Assembly (NCBI GenBank): GCA_000697335.1
Contig: JNEM01012578.1
Coordinates: 1 to 22,671, forward strand
Source: Conidiobolus incongruus B7586
Taxonomy: Eukaryota > Entomophthoromycota > Entomophthoromycetes > Entomophthorales > Conidiobolaceae
Direction of reading: 5' to 3'
DNA length: 22,671 nucleotides
Of this stretch, positions 11,135 through 21,196 are shown in pieces. A program made the position numbers and the translations under genes. Below the pieces are notes generated by a model. That model searched no databases, had not been told where the DNA came from, and saw only the letters and a program-made list of their open reading frames with translations. The stretch's first letter is position 1. Each line of letters begins with the position of its first letter.

Positions 11135-11166
11135 AAAATTGTGCCATTATTTAATTTCTGCACTAA
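11135..11166 (-). repeat. Right terminal inverted repeat of mariner copy B
   Basis: Partner of 9845-9875. The same block, without the surrounding element, is recognisable at 96-133 in copy A and, inverted, at about 21197-21230 in copy C. Confidence 0.8.
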
Positions 11167-11415
11167 TATTATAACAGCAAATATAAATGCATTCAAGTAA
11201 TATAATCAGTATTTTAATTTCTATAGTATTTATTTTATCAGATACTAATAATAATTTGAAATGGTTGATTTGACTAATATACTAAAAAATTTAAAGTAAG
11301 TTAATAATACAATCCTTTTCAAAAACAAATCATTGATTAATTTTAATCATTACATACTCATTATTATAGATTTTAATTTGATTACAATTTTATAAAATTT
11401 TCATATAAAAAATGT

Positions 11416-11418
<3 letters not shown>

Positions 11419-11449
<31 letters not shown>
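11419..11449. repeat. (TA)n microsatellite
   Basis: 31 bases of perfect TA dinucleotide repeat. Confidence 0.95.
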
Positions 11450-11454
<5 letters not shown>

Positions 11455-11733
11455 ATTTTATAATAATAAAATATTAATAAAATTAAATTTAACATTATTA
11501 AAATATAATAATCATTAAAGAAATGATATAGCAATTTAATGGTTAATATTTGAAATTTTATTAAATTTAATAATTAATTTTCTCACTATAATATAATTTA
11601 TATAATCAATAAAAATTTAGATTATTTTCAAAATTATTTATTTCATTTATTAGAATGCTATATTTATCCTTTTTTAGTTTGATTAAAAAATAATATAGTT
11701 TTCAAAAAAAAATCATACTAAATTATAATCTCG

Positions 11734-11753
11734 ACACACACACACACACACAC
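11734..11753. repeat. (AC)10 microsatellite
   Basis: Twenty bases of perfect AC repeat, the only non-AT dinucleotide tract in the window. Confidence 0.95.
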
Positions 11754-12159
11754 TCATATATTATTATTATTAGTTTAATTGTTATTATTATCAAGATTTT
11801 ATATAAAGTACAATAATTTAATACCCTAAAATTATGGATTAAGCAAAAATGGAAAAGTTTAATAGCTAATCTAGGTTGAAGTGAATGAAGAGAGTGTTTA
11901 TTTTAATTAGCAATTATTTTAAAAATCATCAGATAAACCTTAAAATTAAACTAAACACATATAAGTTTCGATCTATTAAAACTAATAATTGCTATTGTTT
12001 TATGTTTTTAGTATTGTATTTCAAAACAATTTTAATATATATTTTTTAATTCCTCTAAAGAAATTTGGAAATGAAAATTTAATTAAGAACATTCTGGAAG
12101 TCAAAATCTAGTGGACTGGGAATTACCTATTCAAGTAAATATGGGAAATCATAAAACCT

Positions 12160-12216
12160 ATTGGATGGGTATTATTCATTGGTCATAGTGTTTGAATTAA
12201 TCAAATCAAAAATTGG
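12160..12216 (+). promoter_or_regulatory. CCAAT-box (ATTGG) group upstream of SF1
   Basis: ATTGG occurs at 12160, 12178 and 12212, all in the same orientation and 357-413 bp before the SF1 ATG. The motif is shared with the LRR gene's upstream cluster. Function through NF-Y/HAP is inferred. Confidence 0.35.
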
Positions 12217-12572
12217 TTGATCATTTAAGAATGAGGAGAGTTTTAAAAATGTTTGTTATCACCTTTAAATAAAGTGAAAAGATATAATTTCCCAATTCAT
12301 TCAACTTCAAATTTTATCAAGTGATTCATATTTGATTTGTAATCAAGTTTAGATAAATAAAATGCGTAAATTAGAATCCCATAATTGTTCAATAACCCCA
12401 AACCACCCAAATTTCTATGATAAAAGACCATTAGCTCCAATTAAAATTAAATTTTGATTTTTTTAAGATTTAATTACTTAATCTCTAGTATTTTACTAAT
12501 CCTATTTATTTAAAAACTTTTTCATCTCAAAACTCAAAAAAAAACTCTTTTATATTAAATTCTTTAAGTGTA

Positions 12573-14299
12573 ATGACAATGCACTCTTCCATTACCGGAA
12601 CTAATAACATTCCACTCGGTAAAAGAAAGTTTAAATCCAAATTTGAAGGAGAAGACTCCAGTCCTCCTTCTCAAACTGGCTCCGATTCTCATTCTACAGG
12701 TAGGCAAGTAACTTCTCCTCCCCCTTCAAATACTAGTGCTTCTTCCACAACAACTTCTAATGGTCATATCGCCGAGAAAGGCAAGAAAAGGAGAAGTCGT
12801 TGGGGAGAAAGTACCTCAAAAGTAAGCTTACCAGGTTTACCTACTACCTTACCTGCTAATATTACTAAAGAACAAATGAACTCTTATTTGAGTAAGTGTT
12901 TTATAACTAATTATACTATTTTTCCGCTATTAATTAATTATATTTCAGTGTATCTTCGATTAGAAGAAATAAATCTAAAACTCCGAACAGGTGACTATAT
13001 GCCCCCTGCCGATAGACGCTCACCTTCTCCTGAACCAATTTATGGTGCCGATGGTAAACGTGTTAATACTCGAGAATATCGTTATAGAAAGAAACTTGAA
13101 GACGAGCGTAATAAAATTATTGAGGCTGCCATTCAAGCTAATCCAGATTTTAAACCTCCTCCCGATTATCGCCGACCATCTAAATTGCAAGAAAAAGTTA
13201 CCATCCCAGTTGATGAATATCCCGATATTAACTTTATCGGTTTGCTCATTGGCCCTCGTGGCAATACATTAAAAAATATGGAATCAGAATCTGGCGCAAA
13301 AATTAGCATTAGAGGAAAGGGTAGTGTTAAAGAAGGTAAAAGAACTGATAATCCTACTCCTGATCAAGATGAACCCCTCCACTGTCTCGTTACTGCTGAC
13401 TCTGAAGAAAAAGTCAAAAAAGCAGTTCAACTCATTAAGAAAATTATTTCTACAGTAAGTTATTATAATCTTAATTATTTATTTGTTATAAATACTAATA
13501 TCCAATTCAGTCATCCAATGTTCCTGAAGGTATGAACGAACTTAAGAGAAGTCAGCTTAGAGAATTGGCAGCATTGAATGGTACATTAAGAGATGATGAA
13601 AGTCAGATTTGTTCTAATTGTGGTGCTGTTGGACATCGTCGTTTTGAATGTCCTGAAACTCAGAATGTTACTACAAATTTAATTTGTAGAATTTGTAATG
13701 GTGTTGGTCATACGGCTCGCGATTGTATGCAAAGAAATAATCCAGAAGCTTTGGAACAAGCCAAACAACGTGATATGCAATTGAATTCAGAGTACATGAA
13801 TCTCATGGCTGCCCTTGGAGAAAAAGTATCTGGTGGTACTCAGCCACCTTTACCCACTGAACAACCTCCTCCACCCCCTCCACCAGTGGCTTCTTCTTAT
13901 AATGCTCAATCAGCAGGACATTATGGTGCTAGTAAGAAGGCATCCACATGGGGTACTAGTGAAGATGGTACCACTGTTTGGAGTCGAGCCCCTGGTGGTC
14001 CAATTAACCAAGTGATTCCCCCACCTCCTCCACCTTCTTCAGGTCCTGCTTCCAACAATCCTAACTGGAACTCATATTCACACCCACCACCACCACCACC
14101 ACCATCTTCTCAATCTAACATAGGATACTATTATCCATCCGATTCGTTATCTTATGGTAGTGTTCCTCCTCCACCTCCCCCACCAAGCGGTGGATATGCT
14201 CACTATCAACCTCCTCCACCTCCCTCTTCTGGCGGCAACTATTGGGAATCCCAGTCATCTTATCCTCCACCTCCACCCCCACCTCCACCATCTAACTAA
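12573..14299 (+). CDS. SF1: Splicing factor 1 / branch-point-binding protein (SF1/BBP), 3 exons, 537 aa
   Basis: Nuclear RNA-binding protein that recognises the intron branch point (UACUAAC) and, with U2AF, commits introns to splicing. Exons are 12573-12891, 12949-13454 and 13511-14299. Spliced protein, in order: fungal-type N-terminus ([15 protein letters not shown], 6-20); U2AF-ligand motif KKRRSRWG (71-78); helical region ending LRTGD; SPSPEP (131-136), the phosphorylated SPSP site in human SF1; KH domain (about 189-275) with [16 protein letters not shown]2 helix ([17 protein letters not shown], 286-302); two CCHC zinc knuckles (309-322, 334-347); and a proline-rich tail with many P runs (about 387-537). 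Human SF1 has one knuckle, yeast and plant proteins two. Splicing restores the human alignment across both junctions ([27 protein letters not shown]). A poly(A)-type AATAAA lies at 14519. Converges with RAB6. Confidence 0.96.
12892..12948 (+). other. SF1 intron 1 (57 nt, phase 1)
   Basis: GTAAGT at 12892 to TTTCAG ending 12948. Removal joins codon A|TG and restores the SF1 alignment. The intron is a multiple of three and has no in-frame stop, so an unspliced message stays open across it and would add 19 codons. Confidence 0.93.
13455..13510 (+). other. SF1 intron 2 (56 nt, phase 0)
   Basis: GTAAGT at 13455 to TTCAG ending 13510. TACTAAT at 13493-13499 is a near-perfect branch site, with the branch A 12 nt before the end; it is the very motif the encoded protein binds. 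Retention shifts the frame and stops at 13533-13535, cutting the protein before the zinc knuckles. Confidence 0.93.
13851..14296 (+). repeat. Proline-codon-rich low-complexity tract in SF1 exon 3
   Basis: Repeated CCT/CCA/CCC codons give several runs of 4-9 prolines separated by Ser/Gly/Tyr-rich linkers, as in the C-terminal tail of SF1 proteins. The tract also creates spurious open frames in the other two phases. Confidence 0.85.
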
Positions 14300-15245
14300 C
14301 CAACTTACGATATTAACTTTCATTACTAACGACATTGACATTTACTAAGACCCATTTCTTTTATTGGGTTCTTCATGTTCATATAGATCAATTATTTTAT
14401 TGCCAATTAACTAACTTACGAATTATTTTATATACTTTTGGTCATACACAACATACCACGCTTTTAAATCAGTTTATTCATAATTATTTTTATTCAAAAA
14501 TATATTTAAATTTGTTATAATAAATCCTAAGTGTGGTTGTATTTGTTAATAAATTTTTTCATTTTTTATAGTTGATATTTTTTGTTATAAAACTTTTAAT
14601 ATAATGGTATATATTAATTTTGTATATTATCTATGATTATAACACTGTTTTATTTTAAAAAATAATAAAACGATTAATGTTTTACAAACACAGTACGATT
14701 TTCGTGTGAATTTTTATCACTTATTGAAAATACTTTATATGAATATATTGAATTCTAGCTGAAATATCAAATTAATTAAATTTAGTAAAGAATATTTTAA
14801 GTTTAGAGATATGTTTAATCATTAGAATTCAAAAGTATAAAATCTTGAATAATATATTGTTTTTATTTATTAATTTTTTAATTTGTTATAATACTGCTTA
14901 TTAGATATTTATATTAATCAAATTAAGTTTATTTCCTGAGTCCATTCTCAGTGGACTATGATTCAAGAAATTCAAAAAAAATAATTAAAATCAACAAATA
15001 GTAATAAATTTAAAATCAAAAGATAAAAATTTAAAAATGGATAGCGATCAAAAAAAAAATCATATTTTAAAACTAAAATTTAATAATAAATTTTATAACA
15101 GTATATTCTTAGTTTTATATATAAAGAAATTTATATTTTTCATTGTAATTCAAATCTAATATAATAAAATATAAAATATTTAACCTAAATATTGAATTTG
15201 AACCAATTGAAAACTGTATGTGTGGCAAGGGGTAGATTATTATTA
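14300..15245. other. Convergent intergenic region between SF1 and RAB6
   Basis: The 3' flanks of two tail-to-tail genes. AATAAA at 14519-14524 is a candidate SF1 poly(A) signal. Otherwise AT-rich with nothing recognised. Confidence 0.55.
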
Positions 15246-16256
<1,011 letters not shown>

Positions 16257-18507
16257 TTTTAATTTAATTTAGTTATCAACTATTAACAGAACTATTCGAG
16301 AGCAAAAAGTGTTAATGAATTAAATATTATTATTAATATAAAAAAATTTAAAATTCGATTTTTTAAAAAAAATTTATTTTGGATTCAGTTAATTTTATGA
16401 TTTATATATGAATTGAATTGCCCAACTTATTTAACATTCTTTAAATTTGGTTAATTATTATAATTGGGCTGTTTTTGTTTTAATTTAATAGGTGTCATGC
16501 ATTCTTTGGTGGAATTTGATTTATCTGTTCATGTCAATTAATATAACTGTCATATTGTGACATTTGATTGCTTTTAATTATAAATTGGAGATTATTTTAA
16601 AGTTAATATGTCCACTCTATTTTCTATATTATTATATTATTCTTATTTTATCACTTTTTTATCATAGATAAATACTTGAATAAAATTTTATTAAATTTAT
16701 AATTAAAAATTAATAAATATTAAATCTTTTAAAATAAAATAATAATTATCAAGTATAATTTTAAGTGATATATTTAATAAGTAGCATTTAATAAAAATAT
16801 AAATAATATCTCTTTTCATTATTCAAATCAATATAATTATTAAATTGAGTAACATTGATTGATTTAATAAATTGAATAAAATTTTTGATTAATGATAGAT
16901 ATTATTGCATTATAGACTTTTAAATAATATTTAATAAAATATAAAAATTTCATAAATTTAAAAAATTTTTTTTGAAATATATTTTATTAATTAATCTTAT
17001 ATAATTTAATTATTAATATAAAAAGAAAATTCATAGACTTTGTTAGTATTTTATGTCTATAATGTTATTATATCTATTAATAGATTATTATTATTATTCC
17101 TTCAAAATTATCAATATTTATTATTGTAACTATTGTGCATTAGGCGCTATATACTACTTTGCATTTCTCTAATAAACCATAATCATTTGATATTTATATC
17201 CATATACAGCAATTTGTGAATTAATATTTTATAGTCGTTTAAGCAATCCAATAATTAGTTAATATCAATAATAATAGTTTGATTGCCATGGATAATAATC
17301 AATTTATTATTAAACTATTATCAGTAGTGATTTTAAAATTATTTGCAATTTAATTATTATATCATGAAGCACACTGAATATTCACCAGCTATTTCTATTT
17401 TTGTCATTGAAAATTAATATTTTGGTCTCTTAAAATATTCACTACTCAATCAAGTTTAATTAAAAATATTATTAAATTAGGAACTACTATAACGATATAA
17501 CATTGATTGATTGTGAATTATAATACTTTGGACAAATTTTTATTTTTAACAATTCCATATCAAAAGATTACTATACAAAAATGATACTTTTGTAATATTG
17601 GTATATAGTATTTAACAATTTGATTTCCTTCCTTGTTTTTCGCATTTATATACATTGTTTTTATTTAGATTATAATTTCTATATTGACAAAAATTATAAT
17701 TTAATAGAATTCTTTGAATTATTTTATATATTAATATATTAATATGGTTGATATTGACAATATTATACTCTTGTAAAATTGAAATACTTTCAAAATATAA
17801 CCATCATATTCATTTTGATATTTATCAATTATCATATAATCTAGTTAATGTATCAATGTGTTGAAAAAATGAAATGTTTTAAAGTCAAGAATTGTAAAAA
17901 ATAATTTTTAAATGTATTAAATAATGACTATATAATGTATTCACTATATCTGGAAATAGTTGATACTACAAGTCATATATCTTTGTTATTGTTAAGAATT
18001 AATGAATTCAATATGTAATTATAACTTCAAAGTTCATTGAACGATAGAATCTATGAATAGATATAAAGTGAGATAGCTCAATATAATCCAATTTTCTTGT
18101 TATTATTATTGAATGTTGGATTGTGCAAAATATTGAAGTTATAAGACATTTAAATAGACTATTGAAAAGTCTATTCAGTTAATTATTAATTATGTCAATA
18201 AATTGTAAAATTAAAATTTTAATAAAAGTAAAATTATCATAATATATAAAGTAATTTCTTTGATATAAACTAGTTACAAAAAAATAAAGTACAGTAAGCA
18301 TATGATAGTTAATAAAAATATTAAGCAAGTCCAACTAGATTAGAAATAAAATTACGGTATTATAACTAAGTAAAATAATTTAAAATATTTTAATCAAATA
18401 ATATATATAGTTTTAAAAATAGCAAGTAAAATTAAAATATTTTTTTTCTTGTCCATTAAGTTCTAATAAAAATTACGTGTAATAGATTATTGATGATAAT
18501 TGGACAT
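16257..18507. other. AT-rich intergenic DNA between RAB6 and the tRNA
   Basis: Presumably holds the RAB6 promoter near 16257-16620. ATTGG at 16463 and 16584 reads as CCAAT in the direction of RAB6. Beyond that no gene or repeat is recognised. Confidence 0.5.
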
Positions 18508-18589
18508 GGACAGATGGCCGAGTGGTCTAAGGCGCCACGTTAAGGCCGTGGTCTCTTCGGAGGCGAGAGTTCGAACCTCTCTCTGTTCA
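18508..18589 (+). tRNA. tRNA-Leu (anticodon AAG)
   Basis: A complete 82-nt cloverleaf without an intron. The acceptor stem GGACAGA pairs with TCTGTTC (one G-T), with discriminator A at 18589. The anticodon stem is CCACG/CGTGG (18535-18539, 18547-18551) with loop TTAAGGC, so the anticodon AAG is at 18542-18544 and reads CUU (and CUC after inosine change). The long variable arm (18552-18564, CTC-TTCG-GAG) is the class II hallmark of Leu/Ser tRNAs. The T arm is GAGAG-TTCGAAC-CTCTC. The D-arm GGCCGAGTGGTCTAAGGC holds the A box and GTTCGAACC the B box. CCA is not encoded, as usual in eukaryotes. Confidence 0.97.
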
Positions 18590-18595
18590 AAAAGA

Positions 18596-18600
18596 TTTTT
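18596..18600 (+). terminator. RNA polymerase III terminator of tRNA-Leu
   Basis: TTTTT begins 7 nt after the tRNA 3' end, the standard Pol III stop signal. Confidence 0.8.
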
Positions 18601-19084
18601 ACATTTTATAATTTTTATTAACTACGAATTATAGTTTATTTAGATTATAGGGTAGAAAGAATTTAGACATTTTGATAAAAATAATAATATTTAAAAATAA
18701 ATCTCATTTTAACAATATTCTGACCAATTTAATATTTCAAATTTTTTAAAAAAATTTAAATTATTCAAGGTATAAATAATATAATAATTTCTAATAATAT
18801 TATATTTGTTAAATGTCAAAAAAATTATTAAAACCAATATAAATATAAGTACTAACTAATAGTAATAAGAATCATTTTTAAATAATATTTATCAGTAAAT
18901 ATTATAATAAAATATAATATTTCTTTATTCTTTTTCATGGGATTTTAAAATATTTGTTAAATATTGATGGATTTATAAATAAAGTAATATAATATTCCAA
19001 ATTATATACTCCTCATATTTGTAATCTAAATGTAAACCAAATAATTATTAATTCCTTTATTAACTATCCATTCCATTAATTATC
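18601..19084. other. AT-rich spacer
   Basis: Nothing recognised. In particular, no upstream exon or signal peptide for the carboxypeptidase-like sequence that follows. Confidence 0.5.
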
Positions 19085-20177
19085 ATATCTTGGATCTCTG
19101 GTTACATTGACATCGCTCCCAAAATGTCCCTTTTTTGCTTCTTCGAATCCCGCAACAATCCCAACACCGATCAGTTAATCATCTGGTTAGAAGGGGGGCC
19201 AGGGTGTAGCGGTATGTCCGCTCCAATCGTCGAAATAGGACCTTGTAAACTGAATCTCGACACCAGCACCACATATATAGATCAATGGTCCTAGAATAAT
19301 AGAACCAACATTTTATTTATCTATCAGCTTATCAATACCGGATTCTCAAAGGGAGAGAATGTGACGACGAGTAGGCAAAGTGCTTTAGATATGTATGAGT
19401 TTCTACAACAGTTTTTAACCATTCATCCCAAGTAATAGCCATTCTGTTTTACATCTGTTTAGCGATAGCTATTCTGGAAAATTAATTCCCAATTTGGCTA
19501 GTTTGATACTAGACAGGAATGACAAAATTTCCAAAATTCGTTACAAAGATGACAGGTGGTTCTCACTCAATCTAAAATTCATCAGCTTAGGCAATCCGTT
19601 CATAGAACCCCTATTCCAGTATCAATCGTCTGATCTATTTGCATGTAACAATTCCTACAACCCCATATCGGAGCGGAAATGCAACAAAATGCAGCGCCAG
19701 CTGCATCCCAGCTCTAGAAAATGTCGAAAGCTGTCTCAAGATGACGCATGGCAAGAACTGCGGCTATGAAATCCAGGTCCTCGACGATATCATCAAAAAG
19801 TCAAAGGAGATGTATATTAGACACGACGAAATCTACTTGAATTTGCCCAAGGTCAGGAAGGAATTGGGATTGAGTTCATTTTCAAGGTATTCTACTTGTA
19901 ATGATATCGAGCAAATATTTTTCGATGATGGCGACTATATCTCATTTACAAGATCCGAGCTAATTAAGGTATTGAATGCGAAATTACTCACATTGATTTA
20001 TGCTAGGGATCGAGATTATATGTGACATTGGATAGGAATGAAACACCTTTAATAGATTTTAATTGGAATTATCAAACGAAATTCGCTTCTCAAAATGATA
20101 AACCTTGGAATTTTTATGCAAACAAAAAATCTAAAGAATTCGGCGAATATAAATATTTGTCATTTTTAAAAGATTAA
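19085..20177 (+). pseudogene. Serine carboxypeptidase (S10 family) pseudogene
   Basis: Matches lysosomal/vacuolar serine carboxypeptidases in order: SGYIDI; FFESRNNP; WLEGGPGCSG (family WLNGGPGCSS, oxyanion loop); NTGFSKGE; LHLFSDSYSGKLIP, where the nucleophile Ser codon survives at 19467-19469 (family GESYAGHYIP); KFISLGNPFIEPLFQY; VRKELG; and LIYARDRDYM, where the catalytic Asp codon is 20014-20016. The reading frame changes near 19435, near 19690 and near 20040. In-frame stops occur at 19292 (TAG where the family has Trp), 19433, 19436 and 20023. The propeptide and signal at the front and the catalytic His region (GHMVP) at the back are absent. It is a dead, doubly truncated copy, still far richer in GC than its flanks, which suggests fairly recent loss. 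A 35-nt GT-AG gap at 19432-19466 is too short to be an intron and would remove a core strand. Confidence 0.88.
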
Positions 20178-21196
20178 TAACCTGATTTTACCTTACAATA
20201 TTATTATGATAAAACTGATTTAATAAAGTTAATAATTGTTTTATAAATTCATCTATTTATTTTAACCGTACATATTTATTCAAATAAATAATTTAATCTA
20301 TTAAAATTGATACATTAGAATTAGAATATTAATAATTTTTTGAAAAGATTAATTTTTAATCATTAATTTTTTATAAAAAAAAATAAAATATTTACAATAT
20401 AATTATATTTAATTACTACTATAATATTCTAATTGGGGCTAATTTGAATGATATAAAGAGTGCGCTTGAGTTTTCATGTTCCTGTTGACATATGATTTTT
20501 ATTTTAGTTCTTATTTAGGATAGTACAAATTTAAATATACACATTTTCTTAACTCCATATTAATAAAATTTTATTCATAAAATTTATTAATTTAATAATT
20601 ATTTATTCTATATTTGATTAGTTTAACATAACTTCCTCTACCAAATTAGTCATATTACCAATTATTATCAATCCTTTATCAACAATGATTAATTCAATAC
20701 CTTTTAACTATTGAAGATTTGGTCAATATTAGGTATATAATAGCTTATCACAGGAGAATCAGTTTGCTTAAAGTCAAGAAATGAATACACAATAAAAAAC
20801 TTTGAATATCAGATTGTTTAACTAGGTGGTGGAATTAGGATAAGTTATTCAGAATTAATTTAAAAAAGAAATTTTAAATATTTAAAATATTGATTATTAT
20901 ATTGTCATAATAATTTCAAATTAGAATAATTATAGGTTTTAGAAAATAAAATATATCAATGTTATTTAAATTTTATATTAAACAATATTTAAAGGTGGTA
21001 TTATTAATGCTTTGTTTTATATATTATAATAATTTAATTGCTCGGATTGATATTAAGTTTTATAATTAGTTATAAGCCTTGAACTTCATTATATTCTGTT
21101 TTATATTAAACTATTAGAAGTATGAAAATAATATATTAATATATGGTAATGATAATTATATAATTTATAAATGACCTAATAATTATTTTTACTTTA
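20178..21196. other. AT-rich intergenic DNA
   Basis: No gene, RNA or repeat recognised up to the left end of mariner copy C. No sequence resembling the missing carboxypeptidase C-terminus (catalytic His region) is seen here. Confidence 0.5.

Larger units (their letters stand above)
9845..11166 (+). mobile_element. Full-length decayed mariner DNA transposon (copy B)
   Basis: About 1.32 kb, the usual mariner size. Imperfect terminal inverted repeats lie at 9845-9875 and 11135-11166. Their outer 31 aligned positions match at 26 with one gap, starting TTAGT and containing GAAATTAA and AATGGCA. TA dinucleotides flank both ends (9843-9844 and 11167-11168), as expected for the TA target duplication of the Tc1/mariner superfamily. 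It encodes a DD34D-type transposase frame (10038-11072) with no net frameshift but 16 stops, so it cannot move on its own. Two other copies of the same family lie in the window (1-133 and 21197 onward). Family and ends are read from the sequence; the name mariner rests on transposase motifs. Confidence 0.88.
11167..12572. other. AT-rich intergenic DNA and SF1 upstream region
   Basis: No gene recognised. It contains two microsatellites (11419-11449 and 11734-11753). From about 12060 it becomes less A/T-monotonous and probably holds the SF1 promoter. Confidence 0.55.

Noticed and set aside
13815-14520. Short plus-strand frames over the SF1 proline tract and 3' flank
   Set aside because: They arise from repetitive Pro codons read out of frame and from 3' untranslated sequence.
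19432-19466. A 35-nt GT-AG intron in the carboxypeptidase
   Set aside because: Shorter than any confirmed intron here (53-75 nt), and its removal would delete the strand leading to the nucleophile Ser; the sequence inside it encodes that strand in another frame.
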